From Prorocentrum cordatum (Eukaryota > Sar > Dinophyceae > Prorocentrales > Prorocentraceae): 64,000 nt of DNA. Under the pieces are notes generated by a model, which saw only the letters and a program-made list of their open reading frames with translations, had not been told where the DNA came from and ran no database searches. The stretch is from the NCBI GenBank assembly GCA_963575745.1, contig CAUYUJ010022559.1, positions 285,699 to 349,698 on the forward strand. The letters are read 5' to 3'. The translations under genes were made by a program, and so were the position numbers. This document shows, one piece after another, positions 1 to 11,264 of the stretch; the first letter of the stretch is position 1, and every line of letters starts with the position of its first letter.

Positions 1-640
1 AGGGGGGGGGTCCCCGGGTTCGGAGGAAGAGCGAGGGGAATTTTCCAGAGTAAAGCGGCGGTGGATCACGCTCTCTCGGAGATTGAATTGTCTGCCGATT
101 GTGGTGTTACTTCTGCTGGATTCGGGCTCCTCACGCCCACCACGCTGTAAACGACGTTCCTGCTCGTCGCGCTCACGCGTCTCTCCTTCATCGCCAGCAG
201 ACCCTCCTGAAGAACCCTGCTCTGCGCATCACGGACTAGGGCAGTATAGTCTGGCATCACTTATGGGGTCCGATCGGCAACGATGCTGCACCGCTTGTGC
301 CGAAGACGCATGCAGAAGTCGTGGTGCAATCCATGAACGGACGCGGACCAACGCAGTAGTGAGTCCGTATCACAAACGGGGCGCAATCCAACATACAGTG
401 CTGCTTTCGTATTTGGATCGGAACGCATCGCGAAACTTGCCGTGGTACCGCAACCTCCCCAAACCCGTATGAGCACGAGGAAAAGTTCACTTATGAATTC
501 CGCATCAGCAATTGATCGCAATACGGAACCCGATGCGGACTTCACGATTCATTGGGCAATTAGTGGCCTCCCTGTCATTGCTCACGCTCTTGGTCCATCC
601 CGAGTGCTCCTTGCGTCGCTTCAACCCATGGTATGGTCCA
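1..640. other. no recognisable feature
   Basis: Mixed-composition DNA. Short open frames exist on both strands, but none shows biased codon use or a recognisable motif. Confidence 0.5.
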
Positions 641-649
641 AGATGGCTC

Positions 650-840
650 CGAGAGGGCCCATACTACAGACAAGAAGGTTCTTGGATGGTCCTCGACAGG
701 GGTCCAAAAGGGCCCCCAGAAGGCCACGAAGTAGGCTGCAGGGTGGAATTTGCTTCTTGGGAAGTTCCCAGGGGTCCAAGATTGCCTCAAGAGGGCCATG
801 AAGTTGGCTGCAGGCTGCAATCTGCTTCTCAGGAAAATTG
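650..840 (+). repeat. two-copy 63-bp tandem repeat
   Basis: The stretch GGTCCAA...AAGGCCACGAAGT..GGCTGCAGG...TGCTTCT at 711-770 recurs with mismatches at 774-831. From 841 to 1,140 only GC-rich sequence follows, with runs of GGGCCCC near 1,060-1,115. Confidence 0.6.
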
Positions 841-1139
841 TGCGGTATTGGATTGGCTGTCAATGCGCTGCCGCGTCAACACGTCTCCTTTGCTAGACGC
901 AGGTGGCCGAAGATATCGTTCATGGCATCCGCATGATATTGCTCATGCCCTGTATCCTCCCAGCCCGTTCCTCCCATCACGATACACGCCTTTCTCGCAG
1001 AGGGGCATCATGACATAATAAGACAAAGCACCACCGAATATACATATAACGGCGCACCGGGTCCGGGGGCCCGGGGCCGGGACCCCGACCACAAATGTGG
1101 GCCCCGGGGGGCCCGGAGGCTCGTCGGACCGCCGGACGC

Positions 1140-1735
1140 CGTCCAAGATCTTTCGCAGGCGGCTTCGGACCCGGCTCCGATGGCTCCAGATGCCTTCCAA
1201 GACGCCTGTCATGACACCAAGAAGGTCCCAGAAGCCTCCAAGACCCTCCGAGAGGCAGCCCAAGAGTGGCCCAAGAAGCAAAAATCGTGCCATTCCTATG
1301 GGAAAACGTATATTTTTCGCATGTTCGCCTCTCTCTTGGGCTTTCACCGCGTCGAAGACGGCCCAAGAGGCGCCCAAGACCGCCCCAAGACGGCCCAAGA
1401 AGCTTCCAAGAGGGCCCCAGGACAGCCCAAGAGGGCCCCAAGACGGTCCAACAGGCGCCCAAGATGGCCCAAGAGGGCCCCAAGACGGGCCCAAGAGGGG
1501 GCCCAGAGGGGGACCACGAATCGCAAGCTCGAGCCTTCCGCCCCAAGAGGCCGCCAGGAGGCCCCAAGGAGGCCCCTCAAGAGGCCCCAGGAGACCCCCA
1601 AGAGGCCCAAAGGAGGCCCCGAGAAGCCCCAAATCGGCCCCCAAAATGCTTCGAACCTGCTTCCAGGAGGCCCCCGACAGGTTCAGAGGCTCCCGAGAAG
1701 CTACGTCAAACTCCCAGCGAGCGGCCGGACGAGGC
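1140..1735 (+). repeat. SatA satellite, CCCAAGACGG type
   Basis: Degenerate 10-bp units of the form CCCAAGAGGC / CCCAAGACGG fill this region and leave all frames open (Pro/Arg/Lys-rich shadow proteins). At 1,285-1,335 an AT-richer insert with CCATTCCTATGGGAAAAC and TATTTTTCGCA interrupts the array. The same insert sits inside the SatA arrays at 16.3, 52.5 and 55-56 kb, so array and insert behave as one unit. Confidence 0.85.
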
Positions 1736-1846
1736 CCCCCACAAAATCACAAGAGGGTTCCAGTATTTGTATCCTTCAGCGCTCTCTAGCCTTCTTCCCC
1801 CTGCCCCCTTCCCTGCGACTTTCGTTGACTCAAGCTCGCCTCCTAG

Positions 1847-1886
1847 CTAGAACCTAAGCGCGCGCGAAGCGCGCGCGTGGTTCTAG
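1847..1886. repeat. perfect GC hairpin, alternating CG arms
   Basis: CTAGAACC and GGTTCTAG enclose GCGCGCGC-GAA-GCGCGCGC. The arms pair almost perfectly around a short loop, and the alternating CG tract could adopt Z-DNA. Downstream 1,887-2,175 is unique sequence with no gene seen. Confidence 0.75.
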
Positions 1887-2179
1887 TGCACATATCACTA
1901 GGCACCCACCATGGCATAACAGACGTGTTCCACTACTGATACCACTACGGTCGCAAGCAGAATATAGCATCATAGGCTCAGGCTCTAACTGCATTCTAGA
2001 GGTGCGCATGGCAGAGCAGGTCATCATAGACTTTTTTTATGAACTGAGCATCGCGTACTCAGCATCACTCAACAGAGCACACTAGTGAACAGTTTTTGGA
2101 GATCGGTTTCTTCCAACCCGACAGGTAGGGGCCATTCGACAGGTAGGCGTCGCTAGATTCTGAGGACAGACTTCCCGAC

Positions 2180-2395
2180 CCGCCCACCCTCTCTATCGCG
2201 GCCGCCAGATCCTCAGGTCCACCGGGTCACCAAGACACCCGCCCCTCTGGGCCCGACCCGCCCAGCCTGCACACCGCGGCCGCGCCAGATCCACAGGTCC
2301 ACCGAGAGTCCCCGAGACCACCGCTCCTCGCGCACTCTGCATACCACGGCCGCCAGACCCCCAGGGCCACCGAGAATCCTCGAGTCTACCACCCC
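2180..2395 (+). repeat. about 75-bp tandem repeat, three copies
   Basis: The core CGGCCGCCAGATCC.CAGG.CCACCGAG recurs near 2,197, 2,276 and 2,345. Two units carry a GCGGCCGC site. Confidence 0.65.
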
Positions 2396-3250
2396 AGTGA
2401 GCATGACACAGCGTAGCTAACAGCACAGAGCATGGCAGAACAACGCATCCTGCCTGAGCAGAACATGACATAACAGAACATGACGGAGCACGGCATCACA
2501 TAACATGGCATGACATAGCATAATACCGCATGTTCTGACAGATCGGAACATACAAGACACACCATAACTTCACACATCGTAACATCGCCGTGCACATGTC
2601 ACCATAGCATGGCATACCATATCATACAACCGCATGGCATCTATTCCTTAACATACAGCATCGTGTAACATATCGCACCCGCACATGACACATCATACCA
2701 TTGCAGGGCGCGTCATACCATATACCATGACAAGGAGACATACCATAACGTGTCATAAAATGGCTGGGAATGTCAGACACTTCCATAGCACATGATCGAT
2801 TATAGCATAGCACAGCCGAGCATTGCATCGCACACCCGAGCGTACGAGGATCCACCATTACAGAGTCGAACATAACGTATCAGACTCGTTGCACCATTGC
2901 CATTGCGACGGCGAGGCATGTAATCGAACTCCATCGACTGTCATGTAGTGCACAGGCATTACATAACACAGGTTGGAATAGTGAGCTCGCCAAGACGTAA
3001 CCAACACAACATGACAAACTTCTTGCACTCTTGCTACCCCTACGACGGCGACAATGATATCTCACCATACGCTGCAACCTAATCCAATCGGTATGCCAAA
3101 ACCTTAGTACAGCACAACAAGCTATACCAACAGGAACATCTGACAGTGTATACAGCCTTGCGTAACAGAACATACCATAAGAGCACAACCTAACATACGA
3201 ACTCATTATATGACAGAGTCTACCATCAAACAGAGCACTTTGACATGCTA
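2396..3250 (+). repeat. degenerate ACATGGCATAACA-type simple repeat
   Basis: Short words such as AACATGACATA, GCATGGCATA and AGCATAACA recur irregularly. The stretch is AT-richer than its neighbours and the open frames here show no coding signature. Confidence 0.55.
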
Positions 3251-3299
3251 GAGTAGAACAGGTCTGAAGAGGGACATCATAAGATAATTCACTGACCTT

Positions 3300-4150
3300 A
3301 ATAAACTCATGCGAGACGTGTGCGCCGAGGTCAGGCTGGCCACAGGAAAACGCAGGCGCAGCAACGGCCGATTGGACGACGTATCTAACGTGACAAGCGT
3401 CACGACGTCACGCCGGCCCGTCGAGAGCACGCCAGCGCATAATACAGTATAGCGTACCAGTGCACGATGGAACATAGGACACTCAAGTATTGTTGCTTGC
3501 CATACGTGCATAGAACAGAACGGAAGCGACCATAACGTCACAGAGGAGAACAGAGCAAAGACCGAGTGATGTTGCCCCATCAAACGCGACATGTGCGCCG
3601 TACCCACGCAGGCCACAGAAACAAACAGTAGCAACAACGACCGAGTAGACGACGTACTATCAATTGTGACAGGCGTCACAAGGTTACGCCGGCCCGCTCA
3701 GATTAAACCAAACAGACCAGCATGTGATGTACTACACTGGGGCAGATCCAAGGAAACGGAATCTAGTTCAATTGTACAAAGCAGCCACCTATCCACGGCG
3801 TCTCCACAAGCGAACATCCTAACATATCGAACGCACCCGAACCCAGTCAAACGCGACGTGCGCAACGAGGTCATGCTGGCCACGATAGCAGACAGGCGCG
3901 GCAACGACCGATCGGACGACGTATCTCACGTGACAGGCGTCACGACGTATCGCCTGCCTGTCGTCAACACAGAGGGCATATTACAGTGTAGCAGATGTGA
4001 TGGAATGTGATGGAACATGACATAGTTGAATACGGTTAACTGCAGCAGCGGCAGATTGATGGCACCCTGTCAAGTGCAGCATCCACGCCGGTTAAAGGCC
4101 GGCCGCAGGAAAACACAGGCGCAGCAACGACCGATTTAACGTCACGCCAG
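3300..4150 (+). repeat. about 270-bp tandem repeat, three to four units
   Basis: Units beginning near 3,310, 3,590 and 3,850, with a partial near 4,080 and a fragment near 4,430, share GCGCCGAGGTCAGGCTGGCC, then a CAGGCGC..CAACGACCGA segment, then GACGACGTA and the near-palindrome GTGACAGGCGTCACGACGT. No gene is supported in 4,150-4,550. Confidence 0.7.
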
Positions 4151-4554
4151 TGCTTTAAATCCCGAGCCAGCGCTGCGTCGGGCCAATCCATGGCGGACGC
4201 AATTTCGGCGAGCAAGCGAATATTCTTATCCGGGCCCAGAACCTCGCGCAGCGCACATGGCACGGCAGAGTTGCGCGTTCCTGTGCCCAAGCTTGGCCCG
4301 TCACACGTTCTCGCTTGCGCCAAAATTCCAGCCTTTCTGCCCGAAGCGCACACGTAGACCAGAACAAAACCGAACAGCCTGTGATAACGTAGGACGCAGC
4401 AGTTGCCAAATAATTGCGTTTTCTCAAGCGCGACATGCGCGCCGAGCTCAGGCTGGCCACATTAACAAACAAAACCAGACTCGGGAACACACGCCGAAGG
4501 ATTTGGTGGGGATCGCTCGAAGCCAAATAATGATGCTGTTGTATTCCTCTAACT

Positions 4555-4775
4555 TCCGCGCGTGTCCATGTCTGGGCTTCGTGTCGATCCGATCGGTCCG
4601 AAATCGGTTTCGATTTCGGCCAGCTCGATCCGATACGGCCCGATGTTTGCTTGCATGGAATTTGTTGCGCGTCCTTTCGCGACCGATCGGGTTCGATTCC
4701 GATTCCGTGCCGATGCGGCCCGAGTTGATATGCGTTCCGATCCCATCCGATGGATCGATCCAATCCTGACTGTTC
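4555..4775 (+). repeat. GATCCGAT-rich degenerate repeat
   Basis: Words such as GATCCGATC, CCGATTCCG and CGATTTCGG recur. A similar stretch lies at 33,050-33,270. One word matches a tRNA B-box but there is no tRNA fold. Confidence 0.5.
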
Positions 4776-4808
4776 TTGCGCCTTCCCCGCTGCAAGCCTT
4801 CGCCGTCT

Positions 4809-4940
4809 CCTGGCATCGCTCGGACGTGTGTATTTTTTTTCTCGGCGAGGACCTTTGAGGAGCATCCTTGACCATTTGGCGAAAAAACCACGCACGAAAC
4901 CGAGAAAAACACAGGGAATGGACGCCCGAGCGATGGCCAG
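4809..4940. mobile_element. MITE-A copy 1, TIR element with GTCT target duplication
   Basis: The left end CCTGGCATCGCTCGGACGTG is an inverted match to the right end GACGCCCGAGCGATGGCCAG. GTCT occurs directly on both sides (4,805-4,808 and 4,941-4,944), as expected for a 4-bp target site duplication. The interior has a T-run and AAAAACCACGCACGAAACC and no coding capacity. Homologous copies lie at 27,855-28,006 and about 30,845-30,972. Confidence 0.8.
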
Positions 4941-5014
4941 GTCTGCGACCCTCAATTACCTGTGCCCCGGCCCAGCCTGCCTGCAACGCTCCCACGTGTG
5001 GCCCGCTCCTGGTC

Positions 5015-5560
5015 CGGGGTCGATGGCCCGGGGTCTCCCGTGTGGCCCGCCGCGTGGTCTCCCGCAGGGGCTCCCGCATGGCCTCCCGGGCAATCTCCCG
5101 CGGGGGCTCCCGCATGGTCACCCGTGTGTGCAGCACCGCGCGCTGCTTGGTGTTCATGCCCCGAGCAGGGTTTGCACGCAGAGGTTCTTCCACTCCCCGA
5201 GCAGTACTTGCACGAAGGGCTTCCTATCTCCTCGCCAAGGAATTGGCCAGGTCTGGCGAGGAGTCTCCACGTTGCCGCGCGTTGCCACCTCGTTGCCGCC
5301 TCGTGCGTTGGGTGGGTCTGGCGATGTTTCGCCACGTTCCAGCCTCGTTGCCGCCTAGTTGCCGCCTCGTGCGCTAGGTGGGTCTGGCAAGGTGTCGCCA
5401 CGCTGTCGTCTCGTTGCCGCCTCGTTGCCGCCTGGTCTGGCGAGGTTTCGCCTCGTTGCCGCCTCATGAGTTGGGTGGGTCCTGCGAGGTTTCGCCACGT
5501 TGTCGTTTCCACCCGGTTGCCGCCTCGTGCCATGGGTGGGCCAGCCCCCCTATCGTTTCC
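5015..5560 (+). repeat. two adjacent minisatellites
   Basis: 5,015-5,130 has CTCCCGCATGG/CTCCCGCGGGGG units. 5,245-5,560 has units of about 60-80 bp built from GTTGCCGCCTCGT, GGTGGGTCTGGCGA and GTTTCGCCACGTTG. Long open frames across both are by-products of the repeat. Confidence 0.7.
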
Positions 5561-6355
5561 CCTCACCTTCCCCTCCCTGGACCCTCCAAGACTCTATGCC
5601 CATCCGTTTCTCGAGGCGGATCCAGCCGTGGCGACGAGAAGTTCCCAGGAGGCCTCCAGGAGTCCCGCTGTTGTCTCGATTGTCCCCCAGTCTTGCTCCG
5701 ACGTCGCGTTTTTTTTTTTTTACGTGGCTCCCCAGAGGCCTAGACCCCTTCCCTGGGACTGGCTTTTCCTCTCGAGCCGTTTGCCGACGGTCATCGGGCC
5801 CAGTGGTGGGCCCCTGGAGGCCGACAGGCCGACAGGACAGGCCATAGCGATTGTTCGCGTCGCCTGGATCTGAGGGACCTCTCGGCTCTCCGGTGCCCGT
5901 TCGGGGCGATCGGGGCACCCCCAGGAACGCCTTCGGCGGCGCGAAGTTGCTGGAAGGCATCCCGAGGCTGGACAACAGCCGGCAGCGAGACCGCCCGAAA
6001 ACCTTAAACCTCAAAGCCTATCGATCGCCCCCCACCCCCCGCAGCGCTGCCCCTCCAGGCGGGCAGGGTCAACCTCCTCGTCCTCCCCCTCCCCAGCGTC
6101 GGGGGCTCGTAGAGGCGGGCTTGTTCCAAGGTTCAGGGGGCGAAGCATGGTATGCAATAAGCTTTCCAGCCGTCGTGGACGCCTGTGCCAGGGCGGCTGG
6201 AAAATTTTACTCCCACCTGCCATCGTTCTCCGCCCCCTAAAAGGTGAAACGAGGGACCTGAATCACAGCTGGATCCTCACACTTCCTTCTCCCAGGCAGG
6301 AGCCGTTTGGAGCGATCTCCCTCCAACCCCACCTCTGCCCTTGTGCAGCCACGCG
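5561..6355. other. no recognisable gene
   Basis: GC-rich mixed sequence with T-runs near 5,709 and polypurine/polypyrimidine patches. No repeat family or coding signature could be assigned. Confidence 0.4.
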
Positions 6356-6359
6356 CAGA

Positions 6360-6490
6360 GGGGGGTGGAAGCGCCCCTGCTTCTTAGAAGGCGCGTGCCT
6401 TCTCTGTAGATGTAGGGCCGGCGCCTTCTAAGATGCAGCCTCCTTCTGAGAAGCCCCCCCCTCCCTCCCCCCCCTTCCGGGGGGTTCTAA
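6360..6490 (+). repeat. dispersed repeat with GCCGGCGCCTTCT core
   Basis: The order GCTTCTTAGA, GATGTAGGGCCGGCGCCTTCT, then CAGCCTCCTTCTGAGAAGCC and a pyrimidine run recurs at 31,560-31,690 and partly at 29,890-29,985. The stretch 6,491-7,120 after it is very GC-rich with open frames on both strands but no supported gene. Confidence 0.65.
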
Positions 6491-7124
6491 AGGTGCCCCT
6501 GGCCCAGGGTGCCCCCAGTTTTCCGCCCTGGGGGCCCTCTGGGCCTCGGGAGGGGTGCTCGGGAGCCCCGGGGGGGGCCTCCTCGGAAATCCCGGGGGCA
6601 CCCTGGGCCGGGGGCACTTCCAGCAGCGCCCGACCCTCGTGCGCGCCACCAGCCTGCATGCCCCGCTCCTTGACGTCCTCCCCCCCCCCAGGGTGGCTCC
6701 TCCGCGCGGGGCTCGGGGCCTGCCTCGCCGCGGGGCCGCTGGCCCCTCCCGGATGAGCCTGGGGCCCGCCACGTGGCCGCTGGCCCTTCCGCCGCGCGGC
6801 GGCTGGGCGTCGTCCCCGGCGCCGCCAGGCCTCAGGCCCCGGCGCGGCGGCGGTGACCGCGACGGCCACGACGACGCGGAGGAGGAACACCCGCACGGCC
6901 GCCAGCGGCACAGCAAAGGGCACGGCCGCCGAGGCGTTCTGTTTTTTTTTATCGATGTTTCGCGGCGGCGTTCCAGTGCTGGATGCCTTCCAGCAGCTGC
7001 GCCTGGCCGAGGGCGATCCGGGGGTGCCCGGGGCGTCCCGAACGGCCGCTGGAGGCCCGAGTTACGACCCGCAAGCCGCCAGAACCCTGAGATCTTGGCG
7101 TCGTTTTTTTTTCGCAGCGGGCGA

Positions 7125-7275
7125 TTTTGCCTTCTTTCGGGTCCCAGGACTCTCACGGATCGATCGGGCTTGAACGATGCAGGAGAAAGATGGGGTCCAT
7201 GGTTTCGTAATGGTTTTGTTTGCGTTGCTTTTTGTGTTGTGACATCGGATCTCAGGGATGGCTGCGAGGCCTCAG
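7125..7275 (+). repeat. SDR1 copy 1, SINE-like short dispersed repeat
   Basis: Consensus order: TTTCGGG(C/T)CC, GGACCCTCACGGATCGATC, a GAA/GAC stretch, AGAAAGATGGGGTCCA, a T-rich middle, then the word CGGATCTCAGGG. Other copies in this window are near 22.45, 23.39, 27.43, 28.24, 31.43, 37.78, 40.72 and 63.78 kb, in both orientations. Confidence 0.75.
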
Positions 7276-7394
7276 AGGAGGCAAAGGCACAGATTCCGCT
7301 ACCCCATCCATCGTTTCGCCCGTCGAGTTGTTGGCCAGGACGCACCCGGAAAGAGGTTTGGGGGGGTTGCGGTCTCGGTACCTTTGGGTTTGGG

Positions 7395-7740
7395 TTTCCA
7401 CAACGACGACCCGCACGACGACGATAACGTCGACCACCACTACGACGACGACAACCACGATGACCACGACGACCACCACCATGACGACGACCACCACGGT
7501 GACGTCGACCGCAACGACGGCCACGACCGCCACGCCAGGGACAAAGACGACGACGACGACCACGATCACCACGAGGGCCATCACGACGACGACCACGATG
7601 AAAGCCACGACGGCGGCGACGATCGTGCACGACGAGGGCTGCTGGAGAGAGGCGACCGCAACGACGGCGACGACCACCGCGCCGGGGACAGCAACGACGA
7701 AGACCACCATGATGACGACAGCCCACCACGACCGTGCACG
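7395..7740 (+). repeat. ACG/ACC trinucleotide-rich array
   Basis: Irregular (ACGACC)n-like sequence. The plus frames read as Thr-rich or Asp/His-rich and the minus frame as Val-rich; all are simple-sequence artefacts. Confidence 0.8.
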
Positions 7741-8964
7741 ACGCGGGTCGGTGTGGCCATCGTCCCGGAAACAGCACCCAGAGGCCGAAAGAGTACAACA
7801 ACCAGGCGCTACTGTTGTTGATGTGCGTCGCTTGGATATGTCCCTCGCTCCATCTCCATAATATCACAGCACGACCAACGACACATAGGGTGGATTTTCT
7901 GCCTTGTACTCATAGGGAACGCTGACCACGGGCCAAAGTTGTCGCGCGGTTTGGTTGTGCGATTTGTCGTCGCGCCTTCCGCGCGCCCGAAGGGCTCGCG
8001 CCGCGCTGGGATTCACCCTGCGCGCGCTGATGCCGTCGCGCTCGCGCGCGCATGGCGCGCCACGGGATTGGCGCCCGCTGGAGATGCGCGCGCGCGCCGG
8101 TGCCATCGCGCGCGCGTCCGCTGCGGGCGAAGCGCGAGGCGATCGTGCGCGCAACGGGTAGGGGCGCGCGCAGCCAAGTGGTGAGTCAAGAGCAGCGCAT
8201 AGTCCGCCCGCGCTGTACACGGCGCGAAACCAGCGTCAACGCGATAGCCATGATTCGGGGCGGGCGGTGGCGTCAGAGCTCAAGTCGTATATCGGTCAAC
8301 GCAGGTCGGCACGCTTCAGTTGAGAATTTTGGAAAGAAGCTCCATGTTTTTCGTCGAACGATTTGTCTGTGGATCATGTCCTATAGGTGACGAGGAGGTG
8401 AGATCTGAGGGGAAGAAGCGCGGGGACGTTCACGGCACGAGGACTTGGGGCCAGACGAAGAAAACAATTGGCGTCGTTGTGCCTTTTTCAGTTCTTTGTT
8501 TGGGAGGACGCCCTTGTCACCGCGGGGGGCACACCTCGAAGTTCTTTGCCGACAGCGCACAGGCCCCCGTGCGAGGCTCGGGAGCCCGTCGTGGCCAGGA
8601 GCGATTGAAAGACGCGCGCGCGCGCTGGAATCCGCACGTTGGCGCCAAGAGAGCGCAGTACGCGAGTTTTCGTGACACGAGGGCGGCCGCGCAAACGGGG
8701 CTCATGTTCAGTGGCCAGGCGGCACAGTCAAGACGCTGAAATACGGATTTTTTTTGTTCGAAAAGGGGCTCTCTGTTCCTCAGGTCATTCCGTGGTTGAT
8801 CCTCTGGTCCTCCTCGTGCGCCCAGGCGCGTCTGGTGCCAAACGACGGCCCCGTTCCTTATGCTCCGTTCCTTTCTCCAGCAGCCCGGTTGCTTTCCTCT
8901 GTGACCACGTGCTCAGGAACAGTTCTGGCTCTCGGACCGTTCCCTGGATCCGGGCGCGGGGAAA
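7741..8964. other. no gene; includes a segment repeated at 42.4 kb
   Basis: 7,960-8,190 is CpG-dense with many GCGCGC words. 8,720-8,890, starting at AGTCAAGACGCTGAAATA and running through CTCT(G/C).TGTTCCT(C/T)AGG, is a diverged copy of 42,415-42,575. Confidence 0.55.
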
Positions 8965-9114
8965 GGGGGCCACATGCGAACCCTACCCCTACCCCCCACG
9001 ACTTCTGAGGGGGAGGGTGGGGTTCACTTTGCTCTGGAGCTCCCGAACGAAGTGAACCCCACCCTTCCCCCCAGAAATCATGGGGGGTAGGGGTAGGGTT
9101 CGCACGTGGCCCCC
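8965..9114. repeat. 150-bp foldback element
   Basis: Arms of about 65 bp, starting GGGGGCCACATGCGAACCCT and ending with its complement AGGGTTCGCACGTGGCCCCC, pair with few mismatches around a loop of about 20 nt containing GGAGCTCC. No coding content and no clear target duplication. Confidence 0.85.
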
Positions 9115-9299
9115 TAGGGAGGTCTATCGGTGGCCGAGGCTCGCCGTATAGCCAGGAGGGCCTCTGCGTTCCCTGCCTGGATGCTCCTCGTGGCAGCGCG
9201 GTGGCCGTGCTCGGTGGCCACAGGGGAGCTCCACGGGCCACGGGGGGTCCCCACGCATCCGCCATCCTGCCAGAGTCCGATGCGCTCCTCGCCGCCAGC

Positions 9300-9355
9300 C
9301 TTGGCATCGTCATCATCGCCATCATCATCATCACCATCATCCTCAGCATCATCAC

Positions 9356-9393
<38 letters not shown>

Positions 9394-9525
9394 GCAGCAT
9401 CACCAGAATCATCATTACCATCGTCATCATCAGCATCACCAGCATCACCATCAGCATGAACAGCATCATCAGCATCACCAGCATCATCACCAACATCAAC
9501 GCCGTCATACCCAGAATCATCAAAG
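9300..9525 (+). repeat. CAT trinucleotide array
   Basis: Nearly uninterrupted CATCAT with CAGCAT/CACCAT variants. It reads as Ser, Ile or His in the plus frames and as Met/Asp-rich on the minus strand. Confidence 0.9.
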
Positions 9526-9784
9526 CCACACGATGGGACGGCGTCTTGTGTGAAGAGCCAGGAGCATCGGCCAGGAAGGGCGCTTTTGGTGGTGTGCAGT
9601 GGGGACGCGCAGCAAGAGACCGAGTGCTTTCGCCAGGGTACCTCTGGTTTCTTCGTTCCGAGCGCTGCGCGGTGACTCCCCGCGCGCGCTGCGAGACTGC
9701 CGCATTCTCAGGGCGATCTGGGCTTCCCCCCAGCTGCGCCGAGCGCGCGGACTCGCAGTGTTGGATTTCTTGCGACGGTATCTT

Positions 9785-10020
9785 TCCAGGCCTCCCAAAT
9801 GCGACCGAGTAGATGTGGTCGGAGGACCGTGCTGAACCGCCGACGCATTGGCGAAGGCGCGATATGGAGCCCGACCTTCTCCCCACCGACGGCGCTGTTT
9901 CGTCGCCGACGTCGCCGATGCATCGGCAATGGTGGTTCATCAACGATGCATTTTGGCGACGCCGCGCGATCATCCGACCCCATCTCCAGTGTACTTGGGA
10001 ACGACCGTTGGCGGAGGAAC
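9785..10020. repeat. CGATGCATCGGCGATG-type element, degenerate copy
   Basis: It contains GCCTCCCAAATGCGACC at one end and repeated palindromic words such as CCGATGCATCGGC. It is collinear with the better preserved element at 10,395-10,641. 9,530-9,784 shows nothing assignable. Confidence 0.6.
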
Positions 10021-10099
10021 AACGGTAAGCCATATCCCACGCGCCAGTTCCACGGATCCGTAATTCCACAGTCTCGACAGCATGGTTGTCTCAGAACGT

Positions 10100-10210
10100 C
10101 GACCCCCAGAGGTCTGGCTGGACCCCATCCCCAGAACTGGTTTTTCATCCCGCGCCAGGTTTTGACGGTCCCGAGGCCCGGCGAATGCCCCAGAGGAAGG
10201 CCTCTGGGGC
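10100..10210 (-). repeat. GD dispersed repeat copy
   Basis: Read on the minus strand: CCTCTGGGGCA.TCGCCGGGCC, CGGGACCGTCAAAAC, then GGGATGAAAAACC and GGGGATGGGGTCCAG. The same order appears near 12,455, 24,245, 41,095, 41,260 and 42,070. Confidence 0.65.
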
Positions 10211-10394
10211 AACCTTGCCTACAGTCAACGCGCCTAGTAAGGACGCGTGCCTTCATCTAGGGTACCCTTGTGTCCCTGCCTCTGCGGCCCGTCCTTTGCC
10301 GTTTTCACTGGTCGCCGCCGCCCAAAAAATCCTAAATTCAGCCTCCAAGGGTCTGGCGTTCTTACCGCGCGTCCTTATTATACGTTTTGACTGT

Positions 10395-10641
10395 AGGCCT
10401 CCCAGATGGGGTCAGAGTTGATATAGTCAGAGGCTCGCGCCGCAAAGCCGACGCATCGGCGATGCTGCTCGATGGGGAGCCGGATGTTCTCCACGCCGAC
10501 GTCGCTGATGCGTCGCCGAGGCTCCGCCGATGTATCGCCGATGCATTGCCGATGCATCGGCGATGCTGCGGCGAGGCATCGGCCAGGTGGCGCGACCCTC
10601 CGACCCCCCATCCAGTCCGCCTCCATCTGGGAGGCCTCTGC
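10395..10641. mobile_element. foldback/TIR element with CGATGCATCGGCG core
   Basis: The ends AGGCCTCCCAGATGG and CCATCTGGGAGGCCT are exact inverted repeats. The interior repeats CGATGCATCGGCGATG-like palindromes. Related cores without both ends occur at 9,785, 22,195, 36,780, 41,455 and 42,600. It has no coding capacity. Confidence 0.7.
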
Positions 10642-10827
10642 AATCGAGGCGCTGGAGTGAAGACCGTTGTTGGCTCAGAAGGGGCTTGGGCTGTCGGGTC
10701 GCTCCTCAGACCATGTCGTGGAGCCTGCTTGTGGCCCAGGCCCGCCGTGGCCAGAAAAAACCCTTTGCCCTTGATTCTGCGTTCCCTGCGGCAGTGCGAT
10801 GCCTAGGGGCACAGGCAATGGCAAAAG

Positions 10828-10980
10828 CATAAAATCGCTGAGGTCCGCGCGGGTTTCTCGGATCGGCGTTGGAACCCCCTTGGCGGCGCCTCCGGCGCCG
10901 CCCCTGGCGCGCGCCGCGCGCCAGGAAGGGGGTTCCAGCGCCGATCCGAGAAACCCGCGCGGACCTCCGAGCTTTTATGC
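10828..10980. mobile_element. FB1 foldback element, best preserved copy
   Basis: Outer ends GCATAAAA and TTTTATGC, then arms of about 44 bp containing GGTCCGCGCGGGTTTCTCGG and their complement, around a GGCGCC-rich centre. Relatives at 23,757, 28,680 and 36,835 share the GCAT...GC ends and the GGTCC..GGACC arms. Confidence 0.85.
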
Positions 10981-11149
10981 TCAAGTATGTCGTTGCTTGC
11001 TCTCCTGATGACTGCACTTTTGGGCCCCCTCGGGGCCGTCCTGGGGCCCTCCCGGGGCCCTCGTGGCTCTGGCATCTGTGCCGGCGTCCGCGCGCGAGCC
11101 CCCAGCGTGCGCCCCCCAGGAGCACAGGCGGCCACTTGCCGCGCCCCGC

Positions 11150-11260
11150 GAGGCAGCAAGCCTCCTCCTCCTCGGTCCTCGATGCTCGATGCTCCTCCTC
11201 GGTCCTCCTTCTCCTCGATCCTGGACTCCTCCTCGACCCTCCATTCCTTTCCTTCTAATG
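11150..11260 (+). repeat. TCC-rich microsatellite
   Basis: TCCTCCTCGGTCCTCGATGC units. It flanks the R83 repeat as GGA/TCC arrays do at the other R83 loci. Confidence 0.7.
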
Positions 11261-11264
11261 AATA

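Noticed and set aside
4685-4705. GGTTCGATTCC, an exact tRNA B-box word
   Set aside because: It lies in a GATCCGAT-rich degenerate repeat. No acceptor stem, D-arm or anticodon arm can be folded around it.
6384-6923. Minus-strand frame starting with a signal-peptide-like hydrophobic stretch
   Set aside because: It needs a GTG start, continues as Pro/Arg/Gly-rich low-complexity sequence, and competing frames on both strands are equally open.
7220-7861. Thr-rich mucin-like frame
   Set aside because: It is simple ACG/ACC repeat sequence; the other frames are equally open.
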